From contig CM059576.1 of NCBI GenBank assembly GCA_030386875.1, positions 14,078,058-14,142,057 on the forward strand: a stretch of DNA of 64,000 bases. The letters are read 5' to 3'. The notes beneath the pieces were generated by a model that saw nothing but the letters and a program-made list of their open reading frames with translations, did no database searches and was not told where the DNA came from. Position 1 is the first letter of the stretch, and the number at the start of each line of letters is the position of its first letter. Shown here in pieces: positions 10,640 through 21,516 of this stretch. A program made the position numbers and the translations under genes. This DNA comes from Morinoia aosen (lineage: Eukaryota > Arthropoda > Malacostraca > Amphipoda > Talitridae).

Positions 10640-12600
10640 CTCCCACTCAAAATTTTCAGATAAACCTAGGTTGAACATGAAAAAATCCAGATTCATTAAA
10701 AAAACTAGAAGTGTTATTTTAATTAGAAAAATGTATAATTTAACATACGTGAGTGTTAACAATGATGGCAATGCTGATTTTGTTCCTGTTCTTCCTGCTC
10801 CTAATTCCCTTATGTAGCGCAAATATCGACATTAAAACGACTTTCTGCTGTGCAAGGCTCTTTTCATTACGCTGGTGAAGCACTCCGTTGATGACATCTC
10901 GTACCATTTTCGGTTTAGGTTTCCAACCGTGACAGGTTTTCCATTATTTCCTTTAACCATTCTTCTTTGAAAGGCTGCGTATACCACCTTTTAGACATCG
11001 TTGTCGGAGGGCCAGCCATTTTGAATACTAGTGCGTCTAAAATATGAAAATTAAATATCAAAATACATTTTTAGAAATTCACTTTAAAATAATACACAAC
11101 CAGTTTTACGATCAGAATGAGCGTCACATCATTGTAACGAGCCAAGCAAATCGAAGCAACACAACTTACACAAGCTCACCAAGGACTGAAGTGGAGACTG
11201 GAGCGCCGGCTATACCCGACTTTGCCTGGCTTGCAAGTTCGTAAGAAACTCGTTCGTTAAGCGTTTTTAAGGGTGAGAAACAGATTGTACAATAAATTTA
11301 CAGGAGTTCCTGTAATAGTTTTCACGTTCGTTAACTTTAAGCTTTTCTTGTTCATGAACTTAATTTAAGACTATAAGTAATTAAAAATAAACCATAAATA
11401 GCCCTTCAAACCTTTAAATGAAATTTAGTCTCAGATAATTTAGCAAATTCAATTACGTAAAAATTTCTATAACCCAGCTCTAGGCTTGTCTTTGGTTCTT
11501 GACCTTTGGTTTACTATCCTGAATACATCCTAATGAATACAACATTTGAGCCAAGCCGCACTTACCTCGTAAATTTTCTGAATGCCAATTCAGATCGCCT
11601 ACTACCTCCACTAAGCAAACATCATCCATCAACTGTATTACTTATACAAACTTGAGCCTACTCAGCCTTCGTCTCGAACACAGTGCGGAACCTACCTGCA
11701 ACGCGCCGGTGGTTTTTCGTCAGCTTTGCTACGCTCTCCGTCCCTTCTTCCGAGGACCGAGCGGACAGAAGATGAGAGGTTGAGGCGCCTTCCTTGCTGC
11801 TGACCTGCACCACTCACCGTCCGCTCGCCTGACTGCGCTTCCCGGCCTCCTGAAGCTCACGAGGACTTGTGGAGGTTCGTAAGGTATAAGTTTAGGACCA
11901 AATACTTGCCATGCCGTGAGCTGGGTACTTAGGACTACGTTTCCCCATGCATTCTTAATAACTATAACTTACAAATAGAATCCAGAAACTTATAACTTAT
12001 AACTCAATAAATGAAAACTTATATTATATACTTATAACTTTAACATATAAACTTACCTTAAAACTTGTAACGTATATACTTACCTTACAACGATAAACTG
12101 TACTAAACCTATGATCAAAACTATATCACGACTAACCGCAACTTACTCCACAGAGCACGGCTTGCTTCCTATGACGGCACAGGCGCAGACCGCGAGTCCA
12201 GCGCCCGCCTGTCTACCTGAAGCCCTGCTCCGAAGAGTTTATAGTTTGTAGTTTCATTACACTTTAGTGGTTTGTCCTCTTCTTCCAAATAAATCAAAGC
12301 AATATTTCCAATTACGGAACCCATTGTATTAACTCTCCTATATAATATTAATAAATTTTTTTTCCATACAGATTGAACGCGTTCTACCCCATCCGATAGG
12401 CGTAGTTTTGTATCTGAAATGCATTTTCATACGGCTTAGAACCAAAAATTCATAACTGCATTATTCAATTTACTCTAGTTAATGATGAATTTGCAGTCTT
12501 GACTTCAAAAAACGCAGATTTAGCGATATTTGAAAAATTAAATCTAGCAACCCAGGAGGGATCGAAAAAACCAAGATCTGGGTGGAAAAACCATGAGTGG
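10640..12600. repeat. palindrome arm B, interrupted
   Basis: Inverted counterpart of 8,060-8,930, split by 11,288-12,367. Joining the two halves across the insertion restores the order seen in arm A, including the GAGAAACAGATTGAAC junction. Substitutions and small indels are frequent, so the inversion is old relative to the other elements here. Confidence 0.7.
11288..12367. mobile_element. 1,080-bp insertion with 8-bp target duplication ACAGATTG
   Basis: ACAGATTG occurs at 11,280-11,287 and again at 12,368-12,375, and the uninterrupted arm A has a single copy at this place. An 8-bp duplication suggests a hAT-type insertion, but I do not see terminal inverted repeats. A retroposed fragment is an alternative. 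The interior holds a GC-rich block (11,690-11,890 and around 12,160-12,230) and no credible ORF. Confidence 0.6.
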
Positions 12601-13414
12601 GAGCCCTGCCGTGGTAGACCATGCCGTCCGGCAGCAGCGGCAAGATGACTGTCTCGCTCAGCCGGCGCGCATACCTAGTTGTGTCCTAATATCGTGAACA
12701 TGTGTAGGTGCATATGTGTACAAACATTTAAGCATATGTATATATGTGCACTTACGCATAGTTGTTGGAATTTTTTTCCATTTGTCCTATAAACACCGTA
12801 TTTTTCTATTTTCTCCTTGTTATCGTCAGGCATTTAAATGAGAAAACTCATAAATCTGTTGTGTGAGTTAAGCATGCAATTTTAGGCTGTCAACTCACAG
12901 TTTTCATTGTTTTATGCTCGCTTAAAATGATATTTTTGAGTATCTGACCCAACAAACCATTCTAATAATATTCCTTGATGTTGACATATACAAAACTTAT
13001 ATGTCAATGCACGTATTAACTGTCATACGAGTTTTCAATCCACGAGGTTCGTTATTTTTATCGTCTCCAAGAACTAACAAACACTATTCAACTTCAGTTA
13101 AACAGCATGGGAGACATTGTATGTTATGCTATCCGTTTTTGAACAAACAATAAACCTGACCGTCATGGCACCAATGCATGTTTCTCAATTAAAGACATTT
13201 GCATTTCGAAAATAATGTAAATTTTTCTAATTTCTTATCATTATAAGACATTAGTGTTTTCTGCCCTTATTCACGTCCTAAAATGTTCTCTTTAGTCATG
13301 CGTGGCGCAATTTATCATACCACTTCATACGCTCTTGAGTATATTATGACAACCGTATGTGATAAATTTCACATAGTACAAAGGAAAATCTTTTTCGCAA
13401 AGCAACTTTACAAT
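12601..13414. other. no feature recognised
   Basis: AT-rich sequence with a short TG/CA-rich patch (12,695-12,760). No gene or element ends were identified. Confidence 0.45.
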
Positions 13415-13985
13415 AAAAGAGGTGGAGAAGAAGTACTTTAAAAACATTTACTTAGAACCTTTCGAGCCTAGGCTCATTCTCAACAAAATATTCTGCGAAT
13501 AAAATAATAAACATGTCAGTACACTCAAGATTATAAAACCGGAGAATATAAGCACGAAAACAAACAAACAAAAACAATAATAATAATAATAATTTATCGG
13601 TTGACTATTTTTAGAGGAAATGCACTCTGCATTTCGTGGAGAGAAGGTTCGAGTTTATGAATGAATAATGACTCTAAAATACGTAGGTCTAAGTTGGCGG
13701 TACATGAATCTAATATTTTATATTTGCTAATGTCCATTACCTGTTTGCAAGAACCATTACTACAATGTTGTCTTATACTAGAATGAGTAGGTGAAGCAAG
13801 TAAGCGACCTGTACGATGGCTTCGACCTGCACTGACTTTTCGTGCTTATATTCTCCGCTTTTATATTCTTGAGTGTACTGACATGTTTATTATTTTATTC
13901 GCAGAATATTTTGTTGAGAATGAGCCTAGGCTCGAAACGTTCAAAGTAAATGTTTTAAAGTACTTCTTCTCCATCGCTTTTATTT
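13415..13985. repeat. inverted repeat, ~143-bp arms; Penelope-like 3' end suspected
   Basis: 13,415-13,558 and 13,843-13,985 are near-perfect inverted copies around a ~285-bp spacer that contains an AAT microsatellite at 13,577-13,592. Each arm contains GAGCCTAGGCTCGAAA followed by ACG or AGG. This resembles stem II plus the GAAA box of hammerhead ribozymes found in Penelope-like elements. The CUGAUGA half is not conserved (AGAATGA instead), so any ribozyme would be inactive. No GIY-YIG or RT remnant was seen here. Confidence 0.55.
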
Positions 13986-15339
13986 CACATTGTACTCTAG
14001 TTCTGTCGTACATGGCTTGGTAGCCGTTGTAGAATAATAGTTTGCATGTTTCTGACTCAGGTAGACTGTTATGTGCCACTATTATTTGCGTAAAAAAATC
14101 ACAAATTCGTGGCGTAATGGAAAACTTTGTCTCCGAGTCGATTGAAATACTAGTTTATACGTAGGAATTAAAATAAGAGTACTGAATGTCAACGTTGCTT
14201 AGACGCAGGATTATTTTATGCACCCATTTTACCTTCAACTAATTCCTTATACCGCAAGTCTCTGAGCTCGTTTCTCACTGTAAGTGTGCACTAAAATGAA
14301 TTCAATGCTTCGTCACTTAAGTTGTATTTTCTTTTATAATTGCAGTTACATATATCATTTAATTTAAATTAAACGTTAGGAATACATTGCCAACAATTTA
14401 TTTCGACTAGTGACATAGGTAATAAAAAACTCACATTTGTATCATATAAGTGTATTTACTTTAGGATATTTTAATAACCATTGATGTATCATCTTCATCG
14501 GAAATAAACTTTTTTTCATTTCTCTACAGCCTATTCGGAAGACTTAAACATGGGCGTAAACTGTCTTTTTGGCTTGAACTGTCCGCTTATTTAGTATTTT
14601 CTCTCAAAATATAAGAAACTTTCAGTATTTCCCAACATTACGAGATCTAATTACGACAATTTGTTCCCGTGTTTTCAGTGCTGCATTGATGCGAGATTAT
14701 CATTAGATTTTTATCGTAATAATTCTCTCACGAATGCATGCCTTGTGGCTCCCTTATTTAAATGTGGTTTCACTTCATGTGTCCCTTTATCGCAATATAA
14801 TACTCACAGCAAAGAAATAGCAGCTTCACGAGCCCTGATATCTTTATGATAGCGCACTCAACACTGACACCTCTTTTGTCACCTCTATCCATCATACTTC
14901 AATCCCGTGACTGCACATCTTCATATCAAAAGAGAATTATAACTTTGATGAAATGCTTCTCAAATACACAATGGCAATTATGTATCGTCAACTATTCACA
15001 TCATGATCATCCTATGACCGTGAGCATTTATTTTTGTGTCTCAAAGTAGTGAAAAGATGCTGCGTCTTAACTATTAATTACTTCAGCAACAATTGCGAAT
15101 TCAGTTCAAACCAGGTACGAAAATGACTTGAACTGCACTTTAATTTTGCTTTTAAAAAATAGAAATCATGATAAAACCTAGTGCATCAAAAATATTCTTA
15201 TGCCTGAATCGAAGAAATAACATGACACTCCAATACAATCTCAGGAAAATGGCAATATTCATCTCACGTGGTCTCCGAACGATTAATTAATACATCATCA
15301 ACACTTAATGATAAAACGCAATGTGTCTCCTAAAAGCTT
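13986..15339. other. no feature recognised
   Basis: AT-rich, with short chance ORFs only. Confidence 0.45.
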
Positions 15340-15640
15340 TATCTAAATATATGTTTTGTGTTCAATTTCTCCCATTTTAACCCAATGGGATCTCATTCAA
15401 CACATCAAATTGGGTGGTCCGTCTCTCTGTTGCACCTTTAAAGGATGTCTGAAGACTGTATCTGTGATACGAGATTCATCAGTGCACAGGGACATGAAGA
15501 TTTTTATCGCGGGTTCTATTAGGATGGATATATTTGTTTGTCATCCATTTCTGAAGAATTTGGGTGAAGAATAACGAATCCCATCATTTTTGGCCGGTTG
15601 TGTTTACATTTTATTTAACAAAGGTTAAAAAATTCGAGAG
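15340..15640 (+). repeat. fragment related to the fold-back element arms at 52-56 kb
   Basis: GTATCTGTGATACGAG, then a CATCAGTGCACAGG-like stretch, then AGGATGGATATAT, TTTGCCATC-like sequence and a TTTTTGGC segment. These match, in order, 53,070-53,220 and the inverted copy at 55,300-55,470. It is a solitary decayed copy without recognisable ends. Confidence 0.55.
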
Positions 15641-15724
15641 ATATTACATTTACTGTAGCAATTGTGAAACGAGGGCAGAGTTTCGTTAACGACGGCCAGA
15701 TCACAGGCTCCCCATCCTTGTTTA

Positions 15725-16030
15725 ATTCAGTTTGAGCCTCCCTACCGCATCATGGGCGTTCCAAAGAGAAAAAGGCAAAAGGCATCGTATGGTATGTAGC
15801 CAAGGGAACGCCGAATTTATGCCCAAAGTACCTAGAAATAAAAAAATTATTAAGAAGATTATGAAATAGGATATAAAATGAAGAAGGAGTAGTTGCTGGA
15901 AAACCGAACAGTAATAAACCAGAAAAAATCCGCAATAAAACAAAAACCCTAACACCTTCCAAAAAACGAAAGCCTACTCTACCATTAGCTAGAGACCTCA
16001 TATATTCCCCGCGGAAGCTCTAAAGCACAT
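15725..16030 (+). repeat. dispersed repeat R1, diverged copy
   Basis: The order of R1 landmarks is kept (GCCTCCCTACC, AGAAGGAGTAG, AACCAGAAAAAA, AAGCCTAC, CCCCGCGG) but with many substitutions. Confidence 0.5.
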
Positions 16031-16299
16031 CCCCTTTTCCAGAAGAGGTGAACGTAAACGGAAAATTGCAGCGTTGCTCCCAACTCGCGCGGACGATTTG
16101 ATCAAATCTGGCGAGGCACTGAAGCCTTTATGGACCAAATTTCGTGGTCTTGAACGAAATGTTACGGTAATTTCTCTGAAACTATCGTAATGAAACCCAG
16201 TGAATGGGGGCTTTTCATCGAAGCATTTGGAATACAAGGACGATGTGAGTGATGTCCTGATGTCACTCAGGAAGGACGGGGGACGATATAGGATGTTAA

Positions 16300-17960
16300 C
16301 CAGTTAAAAACAGATCAAAGCTCTTTAATGTTATATTTAGCCTTACATTCTAGATTAAGCGACCCAATCCGGTTATTTCTCCCCGAATTTATTTGCGCAT
16401 ATTTGACCGAGAGAAAAGAAATTGAACTGAAGACCAAGAACTGTCGGTATTATAGTCATAAAATTTATATACTCAGTCAAAAATACAGAAACCGTAGAAC
16501 ATGCCGACATTACCTTTCGAAATATAAAAAGAAACCTCCCTGGTACCACACCCCTAATTTTTTATGAGAAACAAAAAAACGGTACAATTTCTGGAAGTTT
16601 ATACAATAAATTCAACACAAGGATTTTCAGAAAAAATCTTAATACAAAAAGCGTTTAATCTAATTTGAGGAAAAACCGCAGCACCTACTCTAATATCTAG
16701 AACAGTAGCTAAATTAACAAAGGACATAGCGGTAAAAGTGCATCCTTAGCTACAAATTAGAAAGCATGCAGAAATGTAAAATATTCTACTAGTAAAACGG
16801 CAAGGAAACGTTAATGCGTTGATACAGCAAGAGTTCGAAGGTTTATTTCTACAGCAGTTATTAAACGAAATTCATCACAACCAATTTAAATTGTGAAAAA
16901 TGCTTAAAACGTAATGAATAGATTAGATTAGTCATTAGTTTTAGCTTTCTTACCCGCAGCAACAAATGCGATCCAAAAAGAGGAAGGAGGAAGGCACCAT
17001 TTAGTATGGAGTTAAGGAAACGCGGAATCTATGCAGAAAGGGCATAGAAACAGTAAGTTGTGAAAGAAGATTATGAAACAAGACAAAGTTGAAGAAGAAA
17101 GTAGTAGGTGCTGAAAAACAGGACAGCAGTGAACCAAAAATAGTTGGTCCTAGACATTACAGAAACATTTTATTTTACAAAAAAAACTACCTAACCCACA
17201 GTTCGGGCCCTAACATTGTCCCCCTGTGGGCGATAATTCCCATAGACACAATAATTGTATCCCCCTGATGGGTGCAACGTAAAGAGGTTAAAGCAAAAGT
17301 ATGAAGTAGACATCAGCTGCGTTAGGGGTTGAGTACTTGATTGACGTATGAAATTAAAATCAATTCCCTCGGATATCTTCCTCTACACACTAGGACTGGA
17401 AGTTCATCAATACCGTCAATACTACTAAATAATGCCAGGCCTGACAGTCTCCTCTTACATTCACACAGGAGCTCAGGCTGCAACATTTTTAATACCGCAA
17501 CATTTTGTGTTAAAATTTCTACCAAAATAAGGCTGGCACAAAAGATTCCCAGTAAACATACACGAGGAAGGGCGGCCGTTACACGAGGCTAACATAAACA
17601 TTTCGCCACCAAAAAAACTCTAAACTAAAATAAAAGTTTGTTGAAAACATAAAAGGTATTGCTCTTTTATAGGGAATTCCTCAATATAAAATTACTGATG
17701 TCTACTAGTCGTAAAATAAAAGATATTTCAATGTCCATGACAAAGGTTCAAATCAACCACAAGATGTGAAATAGAAATGTTTTCTTTATGTTTAGAAAAC
17801 GAAAATACATGAAACACTTGACCGAACAAATCAAAATACTGTCCTCAGTGATGTTCAACAAGTCAGAAATCGTTAGCAAAAAATCATAAAAACGCAGCAC
17901 AACGTGCACGTCTAACAGAAGCTGCACGCAGAAATACAATCAAATTGGCATTCCAACGAA
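16300..17960. repeat. duplicated segment, copy B (partner 6,150-7,918)
   Basis: Collinear with copy A. It is interrupted by an R1 copy (16,919-17,278) instead of the SINE. Copy A is cut off at GGCATTC by the Harbinger-like element, whereas this copy continues past that point, giving an unoccupied version of the site. Confidence 0.7.
16919..17278 (+). repeat. dispersed repeat R1 with flanking AACGTAA
   Basis: R1 copy that starts near GATTAGATTAG and ends near CCCCCTGATGGG. AACGTAA occurs just before it (16,909-16,915) and just after it (17,277-17,283). The SINE-bearing paralog at 7.07 kb shows the site without R1. This is the best evidence in the window that R1 transposes and makes a ~7-bp target duplication. 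Confidence 0.65.
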
Positions 17961-18065
17961 GAATACGTGATGAAATTCATACATCTACCATCTTTGTACC
18001 AAAACATTCCCAAGAAAAATTTCAAGTTTTAATCCAAATTTTTTTGTTTGAGATAAGATTGTTCA

Positions 18066-18420
18066 GCCTGACTCCCTATTCGTAACACAGGCGTTCAATA
18101 AGAATAAAAATGAAGGCACCATTTAGGATGGAGTTGAGGGGACACAGATTCTATGCACAAGGAGTGTTCGTAACCAGGACCCCCAGCCCATAGAATCACT
18201 AAGTTAAGAAATAAGGTTGATGTGAGATTAAAGTGGAAAAAGGAAGTCGGAGGTGAGAAAAATCAAAACTCCAATAAACCAAAAAATTGGTCCTTACAAA
18301 CAAAATTTCAATTCAACATAAAGAAGACTCACCTAAATCAAAGCTCAGAAACCTCACATTTTCTGCCAACTAATTTCCATAGTCGGATTCTAGATTGAAG
18401 TCTGTACGAACACTGTTTCT
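18066..18420 (+). repeat. dispersed repeat R1, diverged copy
   Basis: Shares GAAGGCACCATTTAGGATGG with the other copies, then CCAAAAAATTGGTCC and a CTAATTTCCATAG segment. It ends just before the hAT element at 18,432. Confidence 0.6.
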
Positions 18421-18767
18421 ATGACATAAAACAGAAGTTCCTAAACTTTACCATGCCAAGCACCCCCAGATATTTCCGAGGACCCCGAGCCAATCGAAAG
18501 TTATTATTGCCATTCTAAGATATTTATTACATGATAAGTATGCAGTAAATGTACCATTTACATATTTCTATGTAAACAAAATATAAAAATTTGCTTTTAA
18601 AATATTTTACAAATTGATTATTGTTTTAAATTCGATTCAAAATAAAATTGGGAGAAATACCCACAGTAGATAGATGCTTACACTCATTACAATATGTACA
18701 GTCAACACAGAAAACAAAAAAAAATGAAATACCTTCATAAAAAAGTCAGAATTAAACACAAAAGACA

Positions 18768-19013
18768 TCAAAAATTTCTTGGATGGGCTTGATGGCTCCT
18801 ACACATCTGTTCACTGCGGTGCTTGATGTTAGTGAGTGCCAAACGCATGTCGTTGTTCACCTGTAGGCGTGCTCGGGGCTTGGTTTTCACTATTGTCAAT
18901 GTGGAAAATCCTATTTCACAAAAGTAGGTCGTGGCGAATGGGAAAATGTATTTCAGAGTTTTCTCACCCAGAGCATGATATTCAGTTCTTAAGAAGATCC
19001 AGAACTCTGTCAA
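18768..19013 (-). pseudogene. hAT transposase C-terminal (dimerisation) fragment
   Basis: An 81-residue ORF with FWIFL, YHALGEKTLKYIFPFATTYFCE, GFSTLTIVKTK, LQVNNDMRLALTNI order. This is the characteristic end of SCAND3/ZBED-type hAT transposases and contains the conserved final helix. Only the dimerisation end survives; the BED finger and DDE residues are absent between here and the element's right end. It is a remnant inside a non-autonomous element. Confidence 0.8.
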
Positions 19014-19353
19014 TGGCAGAGATCTTAATTTTCATACCCCCATCATTTAATAGTTCAATGAGTTTCTCTCATTGAACCACACATTTTTGAAAAAAAAAAC
19101 ACACACATTCTGGAGAACATAACAAACACACCACAGAGGTAAACACAGAGCTCAAATAGAGCCGGAAGCAAAGGGTGAGCCAACAAACTTGAGATCATCC
19201 CACTTTTTCAACTTTTTTCGTCCGATTTGTTTGAAAATTGGCCAATATATGTATTTTGTGAAAGTAAGCCTTTTTTACTCGTGTCACTTTTTCGATTTAG
19301 GCCATAGTTTTTTTTTGAAAAATTAGTTTTTTGGTATATTTTTGGGATATTTC

Positions 19354-19640
19354 AAAACGTGACTCGTCATCGAGTTTCGATGCTAGAACAAAACCAAAGA
19401 CAATTTTAGAATCCTTGGAGCATTTCTAACAAACTCAAATAGACTTTTTTCAAATTCAAATTTTTTCAAGTTTCTAAACCCAACAATAATTTTTTGGGTT
19501 TGGAGCTATATATTTTTTCAATAAATTTGAATTTGAAAAAAGCCTATTTGAGTTTGTTAGAAATGTTCCAAGGATTCTAAAACTATTTTTGGTTTTGTTC
19601 CAGCATCAAAACTCTATGACTAGTCACGTTTTGAATGTTG
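19354..19640. repeat. hairpin with ~115-bp arms inside the hAT
   Basis: 19,354-19,470 and 19,525-19,640 are close inverted copies, including AATTTTAGAATCCTTGGA and its complement TCCAAGGATTCTAAAA, around a ~55-bp spacer. It may be a palindromic MITE-like insertion. Part of the arm recurs near 20,000-20,075. Confidence 0.75.
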
Positions 19641-20944
19641 AAAGTTATTTGTTATGGGTAGCCATAAGACATAACAAATTTTTTGTTGAAATGTAATATA
19701 ATGAACAGTTATATTACATTTAAATGCGGCTAATTTTTATTTCGATAATTTCCATACATAACTTCATATTCACACTGTGAATTGTGATTTCCAAACCCCC
19801 CAGAAAATTTACTTTTTTAATTTGAAATTTTTTAATTTCACTCTGATTCTTATGAAATTTGACTATGATATGTAACCTTTGAAAAGAAACACAATTTATT
19901 CTATTCATTTTTTTGATTTTGGCCTTATTTTCGAAAAAAATTTGATATATTGGTTTTTAGGTATTAATATTTCACTGGTATTTATATTTTAAGATGTATC
20001 TCCTCATTCAGTTTTGATGCTAGAACAAAAAAAAAGACAGTTTTAGAATCCATGAAATATTTCTAACAAGGTCAAATAGCTAAATTTTCTATTTCCCGTT
20101 TTGTTGTCTTTTTATATGGGGTTGAAATGAGCTCGAAAATTAAAGATTTTGATCCCCTTAACCCCCCCCCTGGGGGGGGGGGATCTATTGTCCGCAGCGC
20201 CATAAAATTTAAGGACCGAACAGTCCACCACCTAAGGGTTCTTTTCCAACAAAAACATGATAAATGACCATCGGAGCGACAGGGGCCTGGGATGATCTCC
20301 TTAAATGAAATATTATGACGAATATAAAAATTTAATAGAGAAGTGTTGGCTGCTTGCACACCCATATATCGATACCACCCATTTTAATGACTGAGAATCA
20401 GTGTTGTATATTTTCTATATATTTTTGTCAGAAGGTAATTTTCCCGTTGTGTCGCAAACCCCCTAAGACATTCTCAGGGACCCCAAGGGTCTGGGGACCC
20501 CAGTTTGGGAACCACAGACATAAAACATTGGAGTATGGTACCAGAAATGTACTTTTTCTTACAAGCACACACAAAAAAAAGAAACAATTCAAGATTGTGA
20601 CTGGTAATCCTGGAATATAAACGAAGAAAAAAATTTGCAGTGCAAGTCTGACAAATGTCACAAGGATGCGGCAAGAAACAGTACGAAATAGAATTTGAAC
20701 AGCTGATTACCATGCGTCATCCTAAAAAGCCATTCAGCAACTGAAAGAAAGATCTCATTTCATTCGAAAAAGACACCACAAATTGAGTAGAATAGTACGC
20801 AAAATGAATAATGCAGTGTTTGAAAGGAAATAAAATTTTACCAACAACAACGCAACTGAGGCCTTAGATTACATTAGAAAAGATGGTTTAGGCCTGTTTA
20901 ATTATAAAAGTGGTTTTTAGAAAGAATAATGAAGAAATCATTCA

Positions 20945-21205
20945 GTAATCACTCATGGAAGCGCAGGGTTTATGCACATGGATCATATAAACCTCAAGTT
21001 GAATGGAAATTTATGAAACAAGGTAAAGTTGAAGGCGTAACGAATAATGAAAAACAGGACTGCAGTGAACCAAAAAAGATGGTCCTCAACAAAGCTAAAA
21101 TACTTTTTTTCCACAAAAACATGACCTCCTTAACTTTTAGTTCAGAACCTCACTTATTCCCCTCGTGGGCACCGATTCCCACGGACACAGAAGTTGCATT
21201 CTGCA
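20945..21205 (+). repeat. dispersed repeat R1, diverged copy
   Basis: Shares CAGGACTGCAGTGAACC and AAAAAGATGGTCC with other R1 copies, then CCCTCGTGGGCACCGATTCC and a GGACACAGAAGTTG end. It lies downstream of the zinc-finger gene. Confidence 0.65.
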
Positions 21206-21342
21206 AAGGGAGAAAACCGTAAGAACTTTGATCACACGGGAGAGTTACGATGTTTAAAAAATGTGAAGTGCGATGTAGTGATTAGACATTTGAATAACAA
21301 ATAAATCTGCATTTCACCTCTAGAAAGGATACGCATAAGTGC

Positions 21343-21516
21343 AATAATGTTTGCTAGCTAGGTGTGTTTTAACTTTATCCTTTCGAGCAGAAGAATAGTT
21401 ACATAATTCACACTTACATAATTCAACAGCTGACCTTTACCATGTTTGCTAGCTAGGTGTAGTTTAACGTTGCTCATTCAAGCAGAGGAATATTCACATC
21501 ATTCGCCCTTGAAAAG
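21343..21516 (-). pseudogene. two decayed zinc-finger units beyond the stop codon
   Basis: Downstream of the TAG at 21,517-21,519 the finger repeat continues in the same frame for about two more units, with in-frame stops and lost cysteines. The HLASKHGKG linker is still readable at about 21,440. The TAG replaces a CAG (Gln) codon present in nearly all other units. The array was therefore longer, and the current stop arose by one C-to-T change. Confidence 0.8.

Larger units (their letters stand above)
18432..20517 (-). mobile_element. hAT transposon with 8-bp TSD ACATAAAA
   Basis: ACATAAAA flanks both sides (18,424-18,431 and 20,518-20,525). The left end begins CAGAAGTTCCTAAACT, and the complement of the right end begins CTGTGGTTCCCAAACT, so the terminal repeats match over most of 16 bp. 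These ends, the 8-bp duplication and the internal transposase C-terminus (minus strand) agree on a Buster/Charlie-like hAT. The transposase N-terminus and catalytic core are missing. An internal hairpin is listed separately. Confidence 0.85.
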
